Assembly (NCBI GenBank): GCA_018340805.1
Contig: JACMZG010001914.1
Location: 14,928,504 to 14,992,503, forward strand
Origin: Microvelia longipes
Lineage: Eukaryota; Arthropoda; Insecta; Hemiptera; Veliidae
Reading direction: 5' to 3'
DNA length: 64,000 nt
Position 1 is the first letter of the stretch. The number at the start of each line of letters is the position of its first letter. Below the pieces are notes generated by a model. The model was given only the letters and a program-made list of their open reading frames with translations, ran no database searches and had not been told where the DNA came from. A program made the position numbers and the translations under genes. This document shows positions 34,187 through 46,862 of this stretch, piece after piece.

Positions 34187-34990
34187 AAAAATCGGGTACG
34201 GGGTACCTCGGAATTTTTCCTCATCGGATTCGCCACGCTCATCCTCACTGCTTCGAACTCGCTTCACTCGTCCTCAGAATATGCATTCACTAAATTTATA
34301 CTGGAACATGTCCTCGAACGAGCGAAGCGAGTCCGATGCATAGTAAATGCATCCGTTTTATTCTCAGTGGTCATCCGTACTGGAACTGACCACGCTCAAA
34401 GCTGCTTAACTTTTTTGATCCAACAAAAATCATAGATATGCTTAGCGTATATTGAAACAAAAATTGGTGTACTTATTTACTACGTAATGTTATACACTTG
34501 TACCAAATTTCAACTCAATTGGATTGTTTTCCGATTTTTGACAATTTTTTAACTAACAAGTACACAAGTACACAAGTCATTTAATAAAAATTTAACTAAT
34601 GCTGATAGATAATAAGATGAAACTTGGCACACATATATATCTTAATCATAGCTACATGCGGGCATGCATGTAGCTATCACTTCATTTTTTGAAATTTTCA
34701 AGCCATAATTGCGGGTTAATGACGTCAAAAAAAATATTTTCCGAATAGCATAACTACAGCGGTGGACTGATTTTTGTACAAAATTTTAACTCTTTAGCAT
34801 GATTACATTAGGAGCTACGATGATAACAGGATAACAGACACATACGCACACACACTCATACTGACACAACTTTGTAAAAACCACTCAAGAGGCCTTTAAA
34901 ACACCTGAAACAGATAATTCCGGTTTCATCCTGGTTTTGAATTTTTTTCAAAACACAATACTTTTGCTATGTACCTACGGTATAAATGAG
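34187..34990 (+). mobile_element. R1 dispersed repeat, full-length forward copy
   Basis: From atcgggtacggggtacctcgg to ttttcaaaacacaatacttttg, collinear with 24380-25150. It contains gagcgaagcgagtcc near 34319 in inverted sense relative to the first gcttcg motif, attgcgggttaatgacgtca (34705), gatagca...ctacagcggtggactg, acacactcatactgacaca and tgaaacagataattccgg. A private 12-bp hairpin, atagctacatgc / gcatgtagctat, lies at 34648-34677. The frame 34184-34435 is a by-product. Confidence 0.85.
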
Positions 34991-35649
34991 GAAAAGTGAA
35001 AAACGTATACATGTGATTTGCAAAGATTAAAATATGCATAGAGTGTCGGAAGGTATAAGAGAGAGTCATACAGAGGGTGGGGTAGAAATCGATGCTGGCA
35101 TCTAGCGGCAGCTTTAAAACTATTACTTCCTACCATAACATTCTTTTCACTTTTTAAGTTAATATTATGACATTACTTCGTTTTCTATAATCATTTTAAC
35201 GACATAAATTGGTTATTTGTATATAAAGTTAATATTTGGAATAATCAGTTTTGTGCTAGAAGTAGTTTCCTAAAAATGAGACGACATAGTAGTTTCTTTT
35301 CCTAGAGATACTACCAAATTACACACTAGCGCTCCTGTTAACGAGCTACGGAACTAACCTTTTCTTCTCTGGGCCATTTTTCTATATTTATATATTCTTT
35401 GGTCATTCGAGGAAAATTGAAATAAATCTGGTAAAAATATGAAACTTTTACAGCACAATTGTTGTTCTTATTTATATTTGCGTACCTACTTTTAAAACAC
35501 TTCAATTATTTGTGCACGTTTTATGGATTTTCAAAATTTTTCTGATTTATTAATGTCAGTTAAAAACACCTTAAACAAATAATTTAGGTGAATTACTGGT
35601 TCTGTATTTTTAGTGCTAACACAATAATTTTCTTTTAATGGCTTTATTA

Positions 35650-35860
35650 GAAATTATTTTCCGGATTGTATAACTAAACATAATGATTGATTTGTGTACT
35701 AAGTTTCAACTCTCTAGTATTAATACACATAATAAACAAACACACAACATAGACAGACAACTTTGTGAAAATCACAATAAAATGAAATCCCGGTCCGGAT
35801 TTTTAGTGCACTATAACCCTCTTTTATACTTAAGGTATAAACAAGGAAAAGTAGCAATAT
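35650..35860 (+). mobile_element. R1 fragment (3' part)
   Basis: attttccggattgtataactaaa, tgattgatttgtgtactaagtttcaactctctag, acatagacagacaactttgtgaaaa, cccggtccggatttttagtgc and a ggtataaacaaggaaaagta tail follow the R1 3' end. Confidence 0.7.
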
Positions 35861-35869
35861 CAGGAAAAC

Positions 35870-36920
35870 TGCTCTCTCAATTTTCTGTTTATGACTACAA
35901 TTTTTATCTATTGAGAATATTATCTCTTTTTTAAAAAAATGTTATTTGGCATCAGTTCCATTATTTTTTTATCTTTTACGATTACTGATACGAACGATCG
36001 GACCAAATGGCATTATGAATGCGTAAAAAGTAATAAAAATTATATTTTTATTGTTGTTTTATTACTGTAAATATGTGAAAGCACGGTAAATGTCGAAATA
36101 TGTGAAGGATTTTTACGAGTCATTAATATGACTATTATACAATAAAATACAAATGGAACATATTTTTATTATTGCTATTTTCCTATTGTATCTGTGAATT
36201 CACGAATAAAGTTCCTGCAAACCATAAATGCTGTTTTGCAAAATAATATATCGATTAATGTACTATTTTATGCATTCAATTATGGAAGGAAATTATCGAA
36301 ATAGGGTTTTTAAACGATAGAGCAGAACAACAATAAACTACAGAGGTGGTACGGTAGTGGCTAAAAAGACACTTTTACATTAGTTTTGAATGGGAAATAT
36401 TTTTGTAAATCTACGGTATAAATGAGGAAAAGCATGAACAGAAAAAATAGAACCAATGAGACGTCATTACTAACAGACGCTGAAAAAAGATATTTCAGCT
36501 GTTTTTGAAATATTCTTTTCTTTATTTCAATAGGAAGAGGTTTTAATAGGAATCGATATTTTACGTTTTCATCTATTCTTACCTCATTACACTGTAGAGT
36601 TGTTTATTTTTTGAACGATTTAATGATCGCTATTAGTTATAACGCGAAGGAAGGAGCGGTAGAAATGTTTTCCTATTTATTTCAGTAACTTTCATCAATA
36701 TTTTTAAGAGTTCGAAAGGTTAGAGGTAAAAATTGTTTTTGGTTTTAGGCTCAACTAACCATATTTCAGTTTAAATCAAACATTAGTTATGATAAGTTTC
36801 TTTTGTGGTTAAGCCAAATTTGCCCTAAAATATTAAATAAAGCTATCAAGCTCTCTAAGGCACAAACATTTAAATATTAGGAAACATTCTCTGTTATAAA
36901 TCAAAACAAATAATGTCAAA
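35870..36920. other. AT-rich DNA, no gene recognised
   Basis: A short echo of the R1 terminal motif (ctacggtataaatgaggaaaagc, 36411-36434) is present. Otherwise nothing was recognised. Confidence 0.4.
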
Positions 36921-36924
36921 TTTG

Positions 36925-37605
36925 AGTAAATTTACATCGATAAAGCTCAGAGAAATAATGCCCAAGTAAGGTAAATTTACCATAAAAGTAAGAGTAAATT
37001 TACATCTAGAAAGCTCAGAGAAATAATGCCCAAGTAAGAGTAAATTTACATCTAGAAGCTCAAGATAATGCCCAATAAAGTAAATTTACATCTATAAAGC
37101 TCAGAGAAATAATGCCCAAGTAAGAGTAACTTTACATCTAGAAAGCTCTGAGAAATAATGCCCAAGTAAGAGTAAATTTACATTTAGAAAGATCAGAGAA
37201 ATAATGCCCAAGTAAGAGTAAATTTACATCTAGAAAGCTCAGAGAAATAATGCCCAAGTAAGAGTAAATTTACATCTATAAAGCTCAGAGGAATAATGCC
37301 CAAGTAATAAATTTACATCTATAAAGCTCAGAGAAATAATGCCCAAGTAAGAGTAAATTTACATCTAGAAAGCTCTGAGAAATAATGCCCAAGTAAGAGT
37401 AAATTTACATCTATAAAGCTCAGAGGAATAATGCCCAAGTAAGAGTAAATTTACATCTAGAAAGCTCTGAGAAATAATGCCCAAGTAAGAGTAAATTTAC
37501 ATCTATAAAGCTCAGAGGAAATGCCCAAGTAAGAGTAAATTTACATCTATAAAGCTCAGAGGAATAATGCCCAAGTAAGAGTAAATTTACATTTAGAAAT
37601 TAGCT
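36925..37605. repeat. 46-bp tandem repeat array, about 15 units
   Basis: Unit: taaatttacatctagaaagc tcagagaaataatgcccaag taagag. Most units match this at almost every base, with alternate ctaga/ctata and ctcag/ctctg variants forming a loose higher-order pattern. A few units are shortened (for example near 37050-37075 and 37300). Contiguous repeats with no unique spacers rule out a CRISPR array. Confidence 0.95.
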
Positions 37606-37706
37606 TTAACTAGAAACAACATGTAGCCACCCCATGGCCAAACTAACATTACTCCTGTTTTAGAATGAGCATGAATGGAGTCATCGTGGTAGAACGAAAT
37701 AATAAA

Positions 37707-38890
37707 TACGGGCCTTCTGTCGGTGGCCGCTACGCGGCCTCGGCGCTTCGCGCCTCGTCCGGTCCTCGGCGTCGGCCCACCGGGCCACTTCGCGGCCCGG
37801 GGGCCTTCCTGTGGCCGCTTTGCGGCCACATTGTTGTTGTTTTGTATTATGTGTTGTTTCATTATTGTTCTTGTTACATGGCATTTTGCCATGTATCTAG
37901 CGAATTTTCACAGCCTTTCCACACAGGCCGCTTCGCGGCCCTGAGTGCTTTCTCACAAACTTGATTTTACTAATTGAGATTTTATTAATACTCTATTATT
38001 AATAGTATGCTATAATATTAAAATTAAGAAGCATTATAAACAAAATATATTATTCATGATTTTTGTTTTAAAATAAAAATACCGTTTCCGTCAATAAAGA
38101 TTGTCAGATTGAGCTGAAACCGGTCGCAATGGTTTTAGAATGACTTCGACCATATGAAGACAACTTCAACTCATACTTACATTTTTGATTGTTTATAGAA
38201 TTTAAAAAAAAATGTCAAATTTTTTTTGTAAACAAATTGTTTATTTGAGTAAAATCTTAAGGTTGAAAAAAATATATTCATGATTATTTAAAATAAAAAT
38301 ACCGTTTGCGTCACTTAGGGTTGTCCGATTGAGCTGAAACTGGTCGCATTCGTTTTAGAATAACTTCGACCATATAAAGACTACTACTTCGATGTTCTCC
38401 TCTTTACAGGCCTGCTTAGCCAGGCGTGGATCAGTGGAAGCCATTTTTGCCCTGTCTCTCTGGGACAGTAGGCTTACCATGATGGAGCAAGAGGTAGAGG
38501 TATCTCTTTTATACTATATCCCCACCCTCTAACACTACTGAACCCAACAGATATCGTACGAGTCTTTGACCTAGACGTATACATATATACAAGATTATAT
38601 ATATAAGTATACCAATTGCGCCATTTGTGATGGTTCGATTGAACTGAAATTGGTCTTAATCGATTCAGCTAGCTGTCTACCTAAATACTAGATACCTTGT
38701 TTTAAAGCCATTTTAAGTTTCAAAAAAATTTTTTTTCATGACGTCATAACTTTGGTTGATGACGTCATAATTTTTCTAAACAATAGGCCTCGTAACCTCC
38801 TCAACATCTCGCGATTGCAAAGTTTCGTTTCAATTTGAGAACGCCTTCGAGAGTTATCGTTCGCCATACGAAAGGGTAGAAACTCTACAT

Positions 38891-38976
<86 letters not shown>

Positions 38977-38977
38977 T

Positions 38978-39069
<92 letters not shown>

Positions 39070-39218
39070 TATATATATATAATATATATATAACTTTTTC
39101 GGACATATATTTTTTGTTATCAGGAAGCCAATAGGAACCGATTCCGCTCACTCCCACCCTCAACTTCCGTCATCCGAACAACCTCATAAGCGTCATTTTC
39201 ATTATGAAAATTCGCTAA
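37707..39218 (+). mobile_element. HC element, copy 1 (short form, forward)
   Basis: Starts TACGGGCC and ends ATTCGCTAA. The GC hairpin cluster (37707-37940) is followed by a tail ending aaataccgtttccgtca, a duplicated linker with two gattgagctgaaac blocks, a conserved 700-bp body (gaagccatttttgccctgtc, tttgacctagacgtatac, two TGACGTCA at 38739 and 38760, aacgccttcgagagttatcg), a (TA)n core of about 200 bp (38888-39092) and a 3' part (gtcatccgaacaacctcataagcg, then ttttcattatgaaaa). No coding capacity. The hairpins and (TA)n generate several false frames. Confidence 0.85.
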
Positions 39219-39628
39219 AAGTCTCTCCACCATTAAGATTTTATTAAAAGTAAAGCAGAAGACTTTACTTTTACGCAAGACTTTACGCAGGGTTTGAAGA
39301 CTTTCATGTTTGAATTTTCCTATTTTAACTTTACTGTTTTTGAATTCGTAAGAAAAACTTAAATTCATAAGAAATTGAAAAGTTTAAAACTTTTCAATTC
39401 ATGTTTAAAACTTTTGAATTCATAACAAAGAAAACTTTTTAATTCATATAAAACTAAAAATAAATTCATAAGAAATTGAAAATATATTTGAAACTTTTGA
39501 ATTCATAACAAATTTAAAATATGTTCAAAACTTTTGAATTCATATAAAGAATAAACTTTTGAATTCATATAACATAAATAATATATTCAAAAGTTTTAAA
39601 TTGTTAGCTCAAAAGTATTTGTGTCTTT
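39219..39628. repeat. AT-rich spacer with irregular gaattcata repeats
   Basis: cttttgaattcata recurs at irregular 30-45-bp steps from 39395 to 39590, and a piece of the same sequence (aattcataagaaatttaaag) lies at 42490. The first part (gggtttgaagactttcatgtttgaattttccta) is echoed after HC copy 4 near 44640. It forms the loop between HC copies 1 and 2. Confidence 0.6.
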
Positions 39629-39767
39629 TTAGCGAATTTTCATAATGAAAATGACGCTTATGAGGTTGTTCGGATGACGGAAGTTGAGGGTAGGAGTGAG
39701 CGGAATCGGTTCCTATTGGCTTCCTGATAACAAAAATATATGTCCGAAAAAAGTTTATATATATATG

Positions 39768-39806
<39 letters not shown>

Positions 39807-40649
39807 GTATGTAAGAGTTTCTACCTTTCGTATGGCGAACGATAACTCTCGAAGGCGTTCTCAAATTGAAACGAAACTTTGCAAATCGCGAGATGTTGTG
39901 GAGGTTACGAGGCCTATTGTTTAGAAAAACATTATGACGTCATCAACCAAAGTTATGACGTCATGAAAAAAAAATTTTTTTGAAACTTAAAATGGCTTTA
40001 AAACAAGGTATCTAGTATTTAGGTAGACAGCTAGCTGAATCGATTAAGACCAATTTCAGCTCAATCGAACCATCACAAATGGCGCAATTGGTATACATAT
40101 ATATAATCTTGTATATATGTATACGTCTAGGTCAAAGACTCGTACGATATCTGTTGGGTTCAGTAGTGTTAGAGGGGGGATATAGTATAAAAGAGAGACC
40201 TCTACCTCTTGCTCCATCATGGTAAGCCTACTGTCCCAGAGAGACAGGGCAAAAATGGCTTCCACTGAACCACGCCGAGCTAAGCAGACCCGTAAAGAGG
40301 AAGAACATCGAAGTAGTCATTATATGGTCGAAGTTATTCTAAAACGAATGCGACCAGTTTCAGCTCAATCGGACAATCCTAAGTGACGCAAACGGTATTT
40401 TTATTTTAAATAATCATGAATATATTTTTTTCAACCTTAAGATTTTGCTCAAATAAACAATTTGTTTACAAAAAAAATTTGACATTTTTCTTTAAATTTT
40501 ATAAACAATCATAAATGTAAGTAAGTGTTGAAGTTGTCTTTATATAGTCGAAGTCATTCTAAAACCATTGCGACCGGTTTCAGCTCAATCAGACAATCTT
40601 TAGTGACGGAACGGTATTTTTATTAAAAACAAAAATCATGAATAATATA
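39629..40649 (-). mobile_element. HC element, copy 2 (reverse, lacks the hairpin end)
   Basis: Starts TTAGCGAATTTTCATAATG and mirrors copy 1 through the (TA)n core (39755-39810), the TGACGTCA pair (39935 and 39956), the tttgacct block and the linker, then stops at aaatcatgaataatata, where copy 3 begins. The GC hairpin cluster is missing. With copy 1 it forms an inverted repeat with arms of about 1 kb around 39219-39628. Confidence 0.8.
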
Positions 40650-40793
40650 TTAGCGAATTTTCATAATGAAAATGACGCTTATGAGGTTGTTCGGATGACG
40701 GAAGTTGAGGGTGGAGTGAGCGGAATCGGTTCCTATTGGCTTCCTGATAACAAAAATATATGTCCGAAAAAGTTTATATATATACTATATATA

Positions 40794-40864
<71 letters not shown>

Positions 40865-42178
40865 TATAATATATAATATATATAATGTATGTATGTAAGA
40901 GTTTCTACCCTTTCGTATGGCGAACGATAACTCTCGAAGGCGTTCTCAAATTGAAACGAAACTTTGCAAATCGCGAGATGTTGAGGAGGTTACGAGGCCT
41001 ATTGTTTATAAAAAAATTATGACGTCTCAATCAAAGTTATGACGTCATGAAAAAAAAAAAATTTTTGAAACTTGAAATGGCTTTAAAACAAGGTATCTAG
41101 TATTTAGGAAGACGGCTAGCTGAATCGATTAAGACCAATTTCAGCTCAATTGAACCATCACAAATGACGCAAACAGTATACATATATATATAATCTTGTA
41201 TATATGTATACGTTCAGGTCAAAGACTTGTACGATATCTGTTAGGTTTAGTTGTGCTAGAGGGTGGGGATATAGTATAAAAGATGGACCTCTACCTCTTG
41301 CTCCATCCTGGTAAGCCGCTGTCCCCAGAGAGACAGGACAAAATGGCTTCCACTAACCACGCCGAACAAAGCAGGCCCGTAAAGCGGAAGAACCTCGAAG
41401 TAGTCTTTATATGGTCGAAGTCATTCTAAAACGATTGCGACCGGTTTCAGCTCAATCAGACAATCCTAAGATAGATGGTTCACTCCCGAGTGTAGTAGGA
41501 ACTCAATTGACAAGTTTGTGTGTTATGATTAAGTGGGGGTCTCATCAAGAATTGAATAGCGCTAGTAGTAAAATTATATTTGCTCTATTCTCTACTAGAT
41601 TGTGCTGTATATTTTTTTTAAAAAACAAACAATTGCCAATCGTTTAGTAAATAAAATAAAAGTAAACAAAGATCTATGTAAAAAAATATGTGACAGTTTC
41701 ACGCTGTCACCAATAGACTGTACTACTTGAGCCTCCTGCATCCCATCAACTATTTTTTTTTAAATCTTTGAGTGTTTATCTATGATCCTAAGTGACGGAA
41801 ACGGTATTTTTATTTAAAAACAAAAATCATGAATATATTTTTGATTATAATGCTTGTTAGTTTTAATATTATAGCATACTATTAATAATAAAGTATTAAT
41901 AAAATCCTAATTAGTAAAATCAAATTTGTGAGAAAGCCTCTCAGGCCCGCGAAGCGGGCCTGTGTGGAAAGGCTGTGAAAATTCGCTAGGTACATGGCAA
42001 AATGCCATGTAACAAGAACAATAATACAACAACACAACATACAAAACAACAACAATGTGGCCGCGAAGCGGCCACAGGGAGGCCCCAGGCCGCGAAGCGG
42101 CCCGGTGGGCCGACGCTGCGGAGCGGACGAGGCGCGAAGCGCCGAGGCCGCGTAGCGGCTACGGGCCGAAGGCCCGTA
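40650..42178 (-). mobile_element. HC element, copy 3 (reverse)
   Basis: Complete at both ends: TTAGCGAATTTTC at 40650 and GGCCCGTA ending at 42178. The (TA)n core lies at 40777-40890 and the hairpin cluster at 41945-42178. The linker (41470-41805) is a shortened version of the long linker of copies 5 and 6 (shared: cactcccgagtgtagtagga, gcgctagtagta, agcctcctgcatcccatcaa). It abuts the truncated copy 2 head to tail. Confidence 0.85.
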
Positions 42179-42445
42179 TTTTAAAATGGTGTAGTGACTA
42201 GTGAATTAGTGAATTTATTTTTAGTGTATAGTGAATTTTTTTAGTCTCTTTGTTAATAGTATTATTTTTAAGCCTTTTAATTATTGTAAGTTATTATCGT
42301 CTAATTTTCATAATAGTCCCAATCAGATTTTAGCCTCTTTTATAAATCATTTTAATGTTCTTTTGTTATGTTTAACTATGTTATCTCTATTATACCTGAG
42401 CGCCTTGTTTGGAATTATCTGTTGAGGCTCATTTTAAAAATTGTA

Positions 42446-42477
<32 letters not shown>

Positions 42478-43016
42478 AAATAAATAAATAAATTCATAAG
42501 AAATTTAAAGTAAATTCAAAACTTTTGACTTCATAAGAAAGAAACATATATTTTACTTAGCTTCTAGTATAGTATAGTGAAACCCTAAATTTCGTTGATT
42601 AAAATTATTCTCAAAATAAGTTCCAAAGGAATTTTGCTAAAAAGCAGAGAATAAGAAAATTATTAATATTTTTCACTAATTAAGGCATAAATCTTAAGTA
42701 AACCGAGTGCTTGTTATACAAGATAAAATAAAGATCTAATCAGGTCTTAGTGAAGCTATAAAAGCTTAAAGAGCGAGGTAAAGGCTGTAGTTTAGATTAT
42801 AAAAACGTCTTATGCTATAAGGTCTAAAGTAAACTGTCTTAAGTAAACTTAGCCTATATTTACACAAATGCCCTATTTTTAAAGTGTTAAATAACCTTTT
42901 TTAAGTAGTTGTTTAAAAGTATAAGGATTGTCATAAAAAATAGTCAAATCAACTACGCACATATAAAATCACGCAAAACATCATATTATCATATATTTGA
43001 TCTCTCTTTATCATAA
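42179..43016. other. AT-rich spacer with an (AAAT)n tract
   Basis: An (aaat)n microsatellite of about 60 bp lies at 42433-42492, followed by a short stretch related to the 39.4 kb spacer. No gene recognised. Confidence 0.6.
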
Positions 43017-44243
43017 TACGGGCCTTCGGCCCGTAGCCGCTACGCGGCCTCGGCGCTTCGGCCCTCGTCCGCTCCGCGGCGTCGGCCGCCGGGCCGCTTC
43101 GCGCCCGGGGGCCTCCGGTGACCGCTTCGCGGCCACATTGTTGTGTTTTGTATTAATGTATGGTTTCACTATCGTTTCTTGTTACATGGCATTTTGCCAC
43201 GTATTTAGCGAATTTTTCACAGACTCGTTTCACAGGCCCGCTTCGCGGGCTGAGAGGCTTTCTCACAAATTTTATTTTATTAATCCTTTATTATTAATAG
43301 TAAGCAATAATATTACAGTTAACAAGCAATATAAGAAAATAATAAGTATATTTAAATACATAACTAATATGTTTTTTATAGAGGTATAAAGAATACATGG
43401 AAAAAATCCACACGTTGCAACTGTTGAAGTAACCTTGTATAAAGGGTAAGAAAAGATTATAGTTTCATCTTTCGTCAGTTTTAGTTATCGTTCAGTATAC
43501 AAAAGGGTATAAACTCTTACTTACATTTATGATTGTTTATAGAATTTAAAGAAAAATGTCAAATTTTTTTTGTAAACAAATTGTTTATTTAAGTAAAATC
43601 TTAAGGTTGAAAAAAATATATTCATGATTATTTAAAATAAAAATACCGGTTTGCGTCACTTAGGATTGTCCGATTGAGCTGAAAACTGGTCGCATTCGTT
43701 TTAGAATAACTTCGACCATATAAAGACTACTTCGATGTTCTTCCTCTTTACGGTCTGCTTAAGCTCGGCGTGGTTCAGTGGAAGCCATTTTTGCCCTGTC
43801 TCTCTGGGACAGTAGGCTTATCATGATGGAGCAAGAGGTAGAGGTCTCTCTTTTATATACTATATCCCACCCTCTAACACTACTGAACCCAACAGATATC
43901 GTACGAGTCTTTGACCTAGACGTAACATATATACAAGATTATATATATGTATACCGATTGCGCCATTTGTAATGGTTTGATTGAGCTGAAATTGGTCTTT
44001 AATCGATTCAACTAGCCGTCTACTTAAACACGAAATACTTTGTTTTGAAGCATTTTAAGTTTTAAAAAAAAAAATTTTTTCATGGCCGTCATAACTTTGG
44101 TTGATGACGTCATAATGTTTTTTAAACAATAGGCCTCGTAACCTCCACAACATCTCGCGATTTGCAAAGTTTCGTTTCAATTTGAGAACGCCTTCGAGAG
44201 TTATCGTTCGCCATACGAAAGGGTAGAAACTCTTACATACATA

Positions 44244-44281
<38 letters not shown>

Positions 44282-44283
44282 CT

Positions 44284-44345
<62 letters not shown>

Positions 44346-44510
44346 ATATATATTATATATATATATATATATACATATAAATATAAACTTTTTTCAGACA
44401 TATATTTTTGTTATCAGGAAGCCAATAGGAACCGATTCCGCTCACTCCCACCTCAACTTCCGTCATCCGAACAACCTCATAAGCGTCATTTCATTATGAA
44501 AATTCGCTAA
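43017..44510 (+). mobile_element. HC element, copy 4 (short form, forward)
   Basis: Hairpin cluster at 43017-43255, then a rearranged linker (43336-43530) that carries an odd partial copy of the body motif (agttatcgttcagtatacaaaagg), then the standard body, one intact TGACGTCA (44104), a broken (TA)n core (44236-44375) and the CATTATGAAAATTCGCTAA end. The first TGACGTCA is altered to tggccgtca. Confidence 0.82.
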
Positions 44511-44970
44511 AATTATTTTAATATTTTTTTAAGAACGGTTTATAAGGAATATGTTCTACGTCTTAATACAGCATGATATAGCCACTCAGAAAGACAGGAT
44601 GATATATACGGAAAATAGGCATCCCAAAGGAAATTCGTAAGGTTTGAAGATTTCCCTGTTTGAATATTTCTATACATTGCCAATATTTTCAATGTCTATA
44701 ATTTTGGCATTCTACCTATTTATCGACTTTACATTTTTTATCAGAAACGTGTTTTCTATAATTCCAAAAAAGTTGAATGTTAATTAATTCCATTTTTTCC
44801 TTAGACGATTCTTCGTTAGACGTTATTTTTTTAACATTTTTATTCAATATTGCAACTACATGAAACATTTGCTTTGACTGTTATATGACTGTTACAAGAA
44901 GCTACCCAGTGGTAGTTTGCTTGCTAACATGAACTTATCCTAAATAATAACTACAATAATAAGTAGAAAA
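44511..44970. other. Spacer, no gene recognised
   Basis: ggtttgaagatttccctgtttgaatatt echoes the sequence after HC copy 1, hinting that copies 1 and 4 were duplicated together with flank. Otherwise unremarkable. Confidence 0.45.
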
Positions 44971-45367
44971 AAATCGTGTACGGGGTACCTTGTAACTTTT
45001 CATCATTTATCGTATTCGCTACGCTCATCTACTCAGCTTCGGACTCGCTTCGCTTGTCCTCAGCATAAAAATTCGTTAAATTTATACTACAACACGTCCT
45101 TGGACTCGCCTCGCTCGTCCTCAGATAGTGAAAACATTCGTTAAATTCCTAGTGAACACCCATCCAGGCATTGAACAAGCTCGATGCTTCTTAACATTTA
45201 TAATCCACAACAAAAATCATGAATATACTTGTTGTAATAAAACGAAACTTGTTGTATTTATTTTTTGTTTATTTATATAAAGGTATATACTTGAACGAAA
45301 TTTCAACTCAATTTGATTATTTCCCGATTTTTCACAATTTTTTTAAAAAACGAATTTCATTCAATAA
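44971..45367 (+). mobile_element. R1 copy interrupted by two HC insertions, part 1
   Basis: aaatcgtgtacggggtacct, gactcgcttcgcttgtcctcag, a second gactcgcctcgctcgtcctcag, cacccatccaggcattgaaca and aaaacgaaacttgttg follow R1 up to the position before ctaatgctgataatgag, where HC copy 5 is inserted. The R1 sequence resumes at 47607. Confidence 0.85.
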
Positions 45368-46819
45368 TACGGGCCTCGGCCCGTAGCCGCTACGCGGCCT
45401 CGGCGCTTCGCGCCTCGTCCGCTCCGCGGCGTCGGCCCATCGGGCCGCTTCGCGGCCCGCGGGCCTCCTGTGGCCGCTTCGCGCCACATTGTTGTTGTTT
45501 TGTATGATGTGTTGTTTCATTATTGTTCTTGTTACACGGCATTTTGCCATGTACCTAGCGAATTTTCATAGCCTTTCCACAGAGGCCCGCTTCGCGGGCC
45601 TGAGAGGCTTTCTCACAAATTTGATTTTACTATAAGATTTTATTAATACTTATTATTAATAGTATGCTATAATATTAAAACTAACAAGCATTATAAACAA
45701 AAAATGTATTCATATTTTTGTTTTTAAATAAAAATACCGTTTCCGTCACTTTAGGATCATGATAAACAATATTAACATAGATGCTCACTTAAAGATTTAA
45801 AAAAAATATTTGATGGGATGCAGGAGGCTCAAGTAGTACAGTCTAGTGGTAACAGCGTGAAACTGTCACATATTTTTATTTCTGACATTTTATTTATTTA
45901 TTTTTATTCAACCAAACAACGAGCTGTTGAGGGTTATCAAGTCTTTCCATCCGCTTTTCAGCACTAGAATGATGAGGAGTCGATGGATGAGTGATCCCAA
46001 AAAAGCTCTATAAGAATTTCGTATAAATTGGTAAAAGTGAAAAAAATTAATTTCTCACTCTTACTTCACCCATCTGTTTGTCCTCCTTGGATTTGAACCT
46101 CTAATGTCAAGTTTCAATTTTTGTTTGTTTCCTTTACTTGTCCGTTTGCGCCACCTCCGAGATGTTTTACTCAGATACAAATTTAAATGTTAAGTCTAAA
46201 AAACTAAGAATAATTATGTTATTTTTTTTTAAGAAAACGATGGTGCTGCTTCGCGTGATGAGGCCCCCAAGTTTTATAAAACAAAAATACATCGCGATTA
46301 CTACAGCATACCATAGATCTTTGTTTACTTTTATTTTATTTTACTAAACGATTGGCAACTGTTTGTTTTTAAAAAAATACTACAGCACAATCTAGTAGAG
46401 AATAGAGCAAATATATTTTTACTACTAGCGCTATTCAAGACTCTAGTGATGAGGCCCCAACTTAAATCATAAACACAAAACTTGTCAATTGAGTGTTCCT
46501 ACTACACCGAGAGTGAACCATCTATCTTAGGATTGTCTGATTGAGCTGAAACCGGTCGCAATCGTTTTAGAATGACTTCGACCATATAAAGACTACTTCG
46601 AGGTTCTTCCGCTTTACGGGCCTGCTTTGCTCGGCGTGGTTTAGTGGAAGCCATTTTTGTCCTGTCTCTCTGGGACAGCAGGCTTATCAGGATGGAGCAA
46701 GAGGTAGAGGTCAATCTTTTATACTGTATCCCCATCCTCTAACACAGTGGTTCCCAACCTTTTTTATACTTGGGACCCCTAAAATATTTTGAACTACTTC
46801 CCGGCCCTTGCTAATATAT

Positions 46820-46862
<43 letters not shown>

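Noticed and set aside
36925..37605. Possible CRISPR array
   Set aside because: The 46-bp units are contiguous, with no unique spacers, in eukaryotic DNA.
37593..37964. Overlapping Arg/Gly/Pro-rich open frames of up to 99 codons on both strands (also at 42002, 42997, 45313, 45332)
   Set aside because: They are translations of the HC GC hairpin cluster. Palindromic DNA is open on both strands, and no copy keeps the same frame.
38885..39163. YIYIYI frames in several places (38885, 40638, 44201, 55849, 62497 and others)
   Set aside because: Pure (TA)n microsatellite translation.
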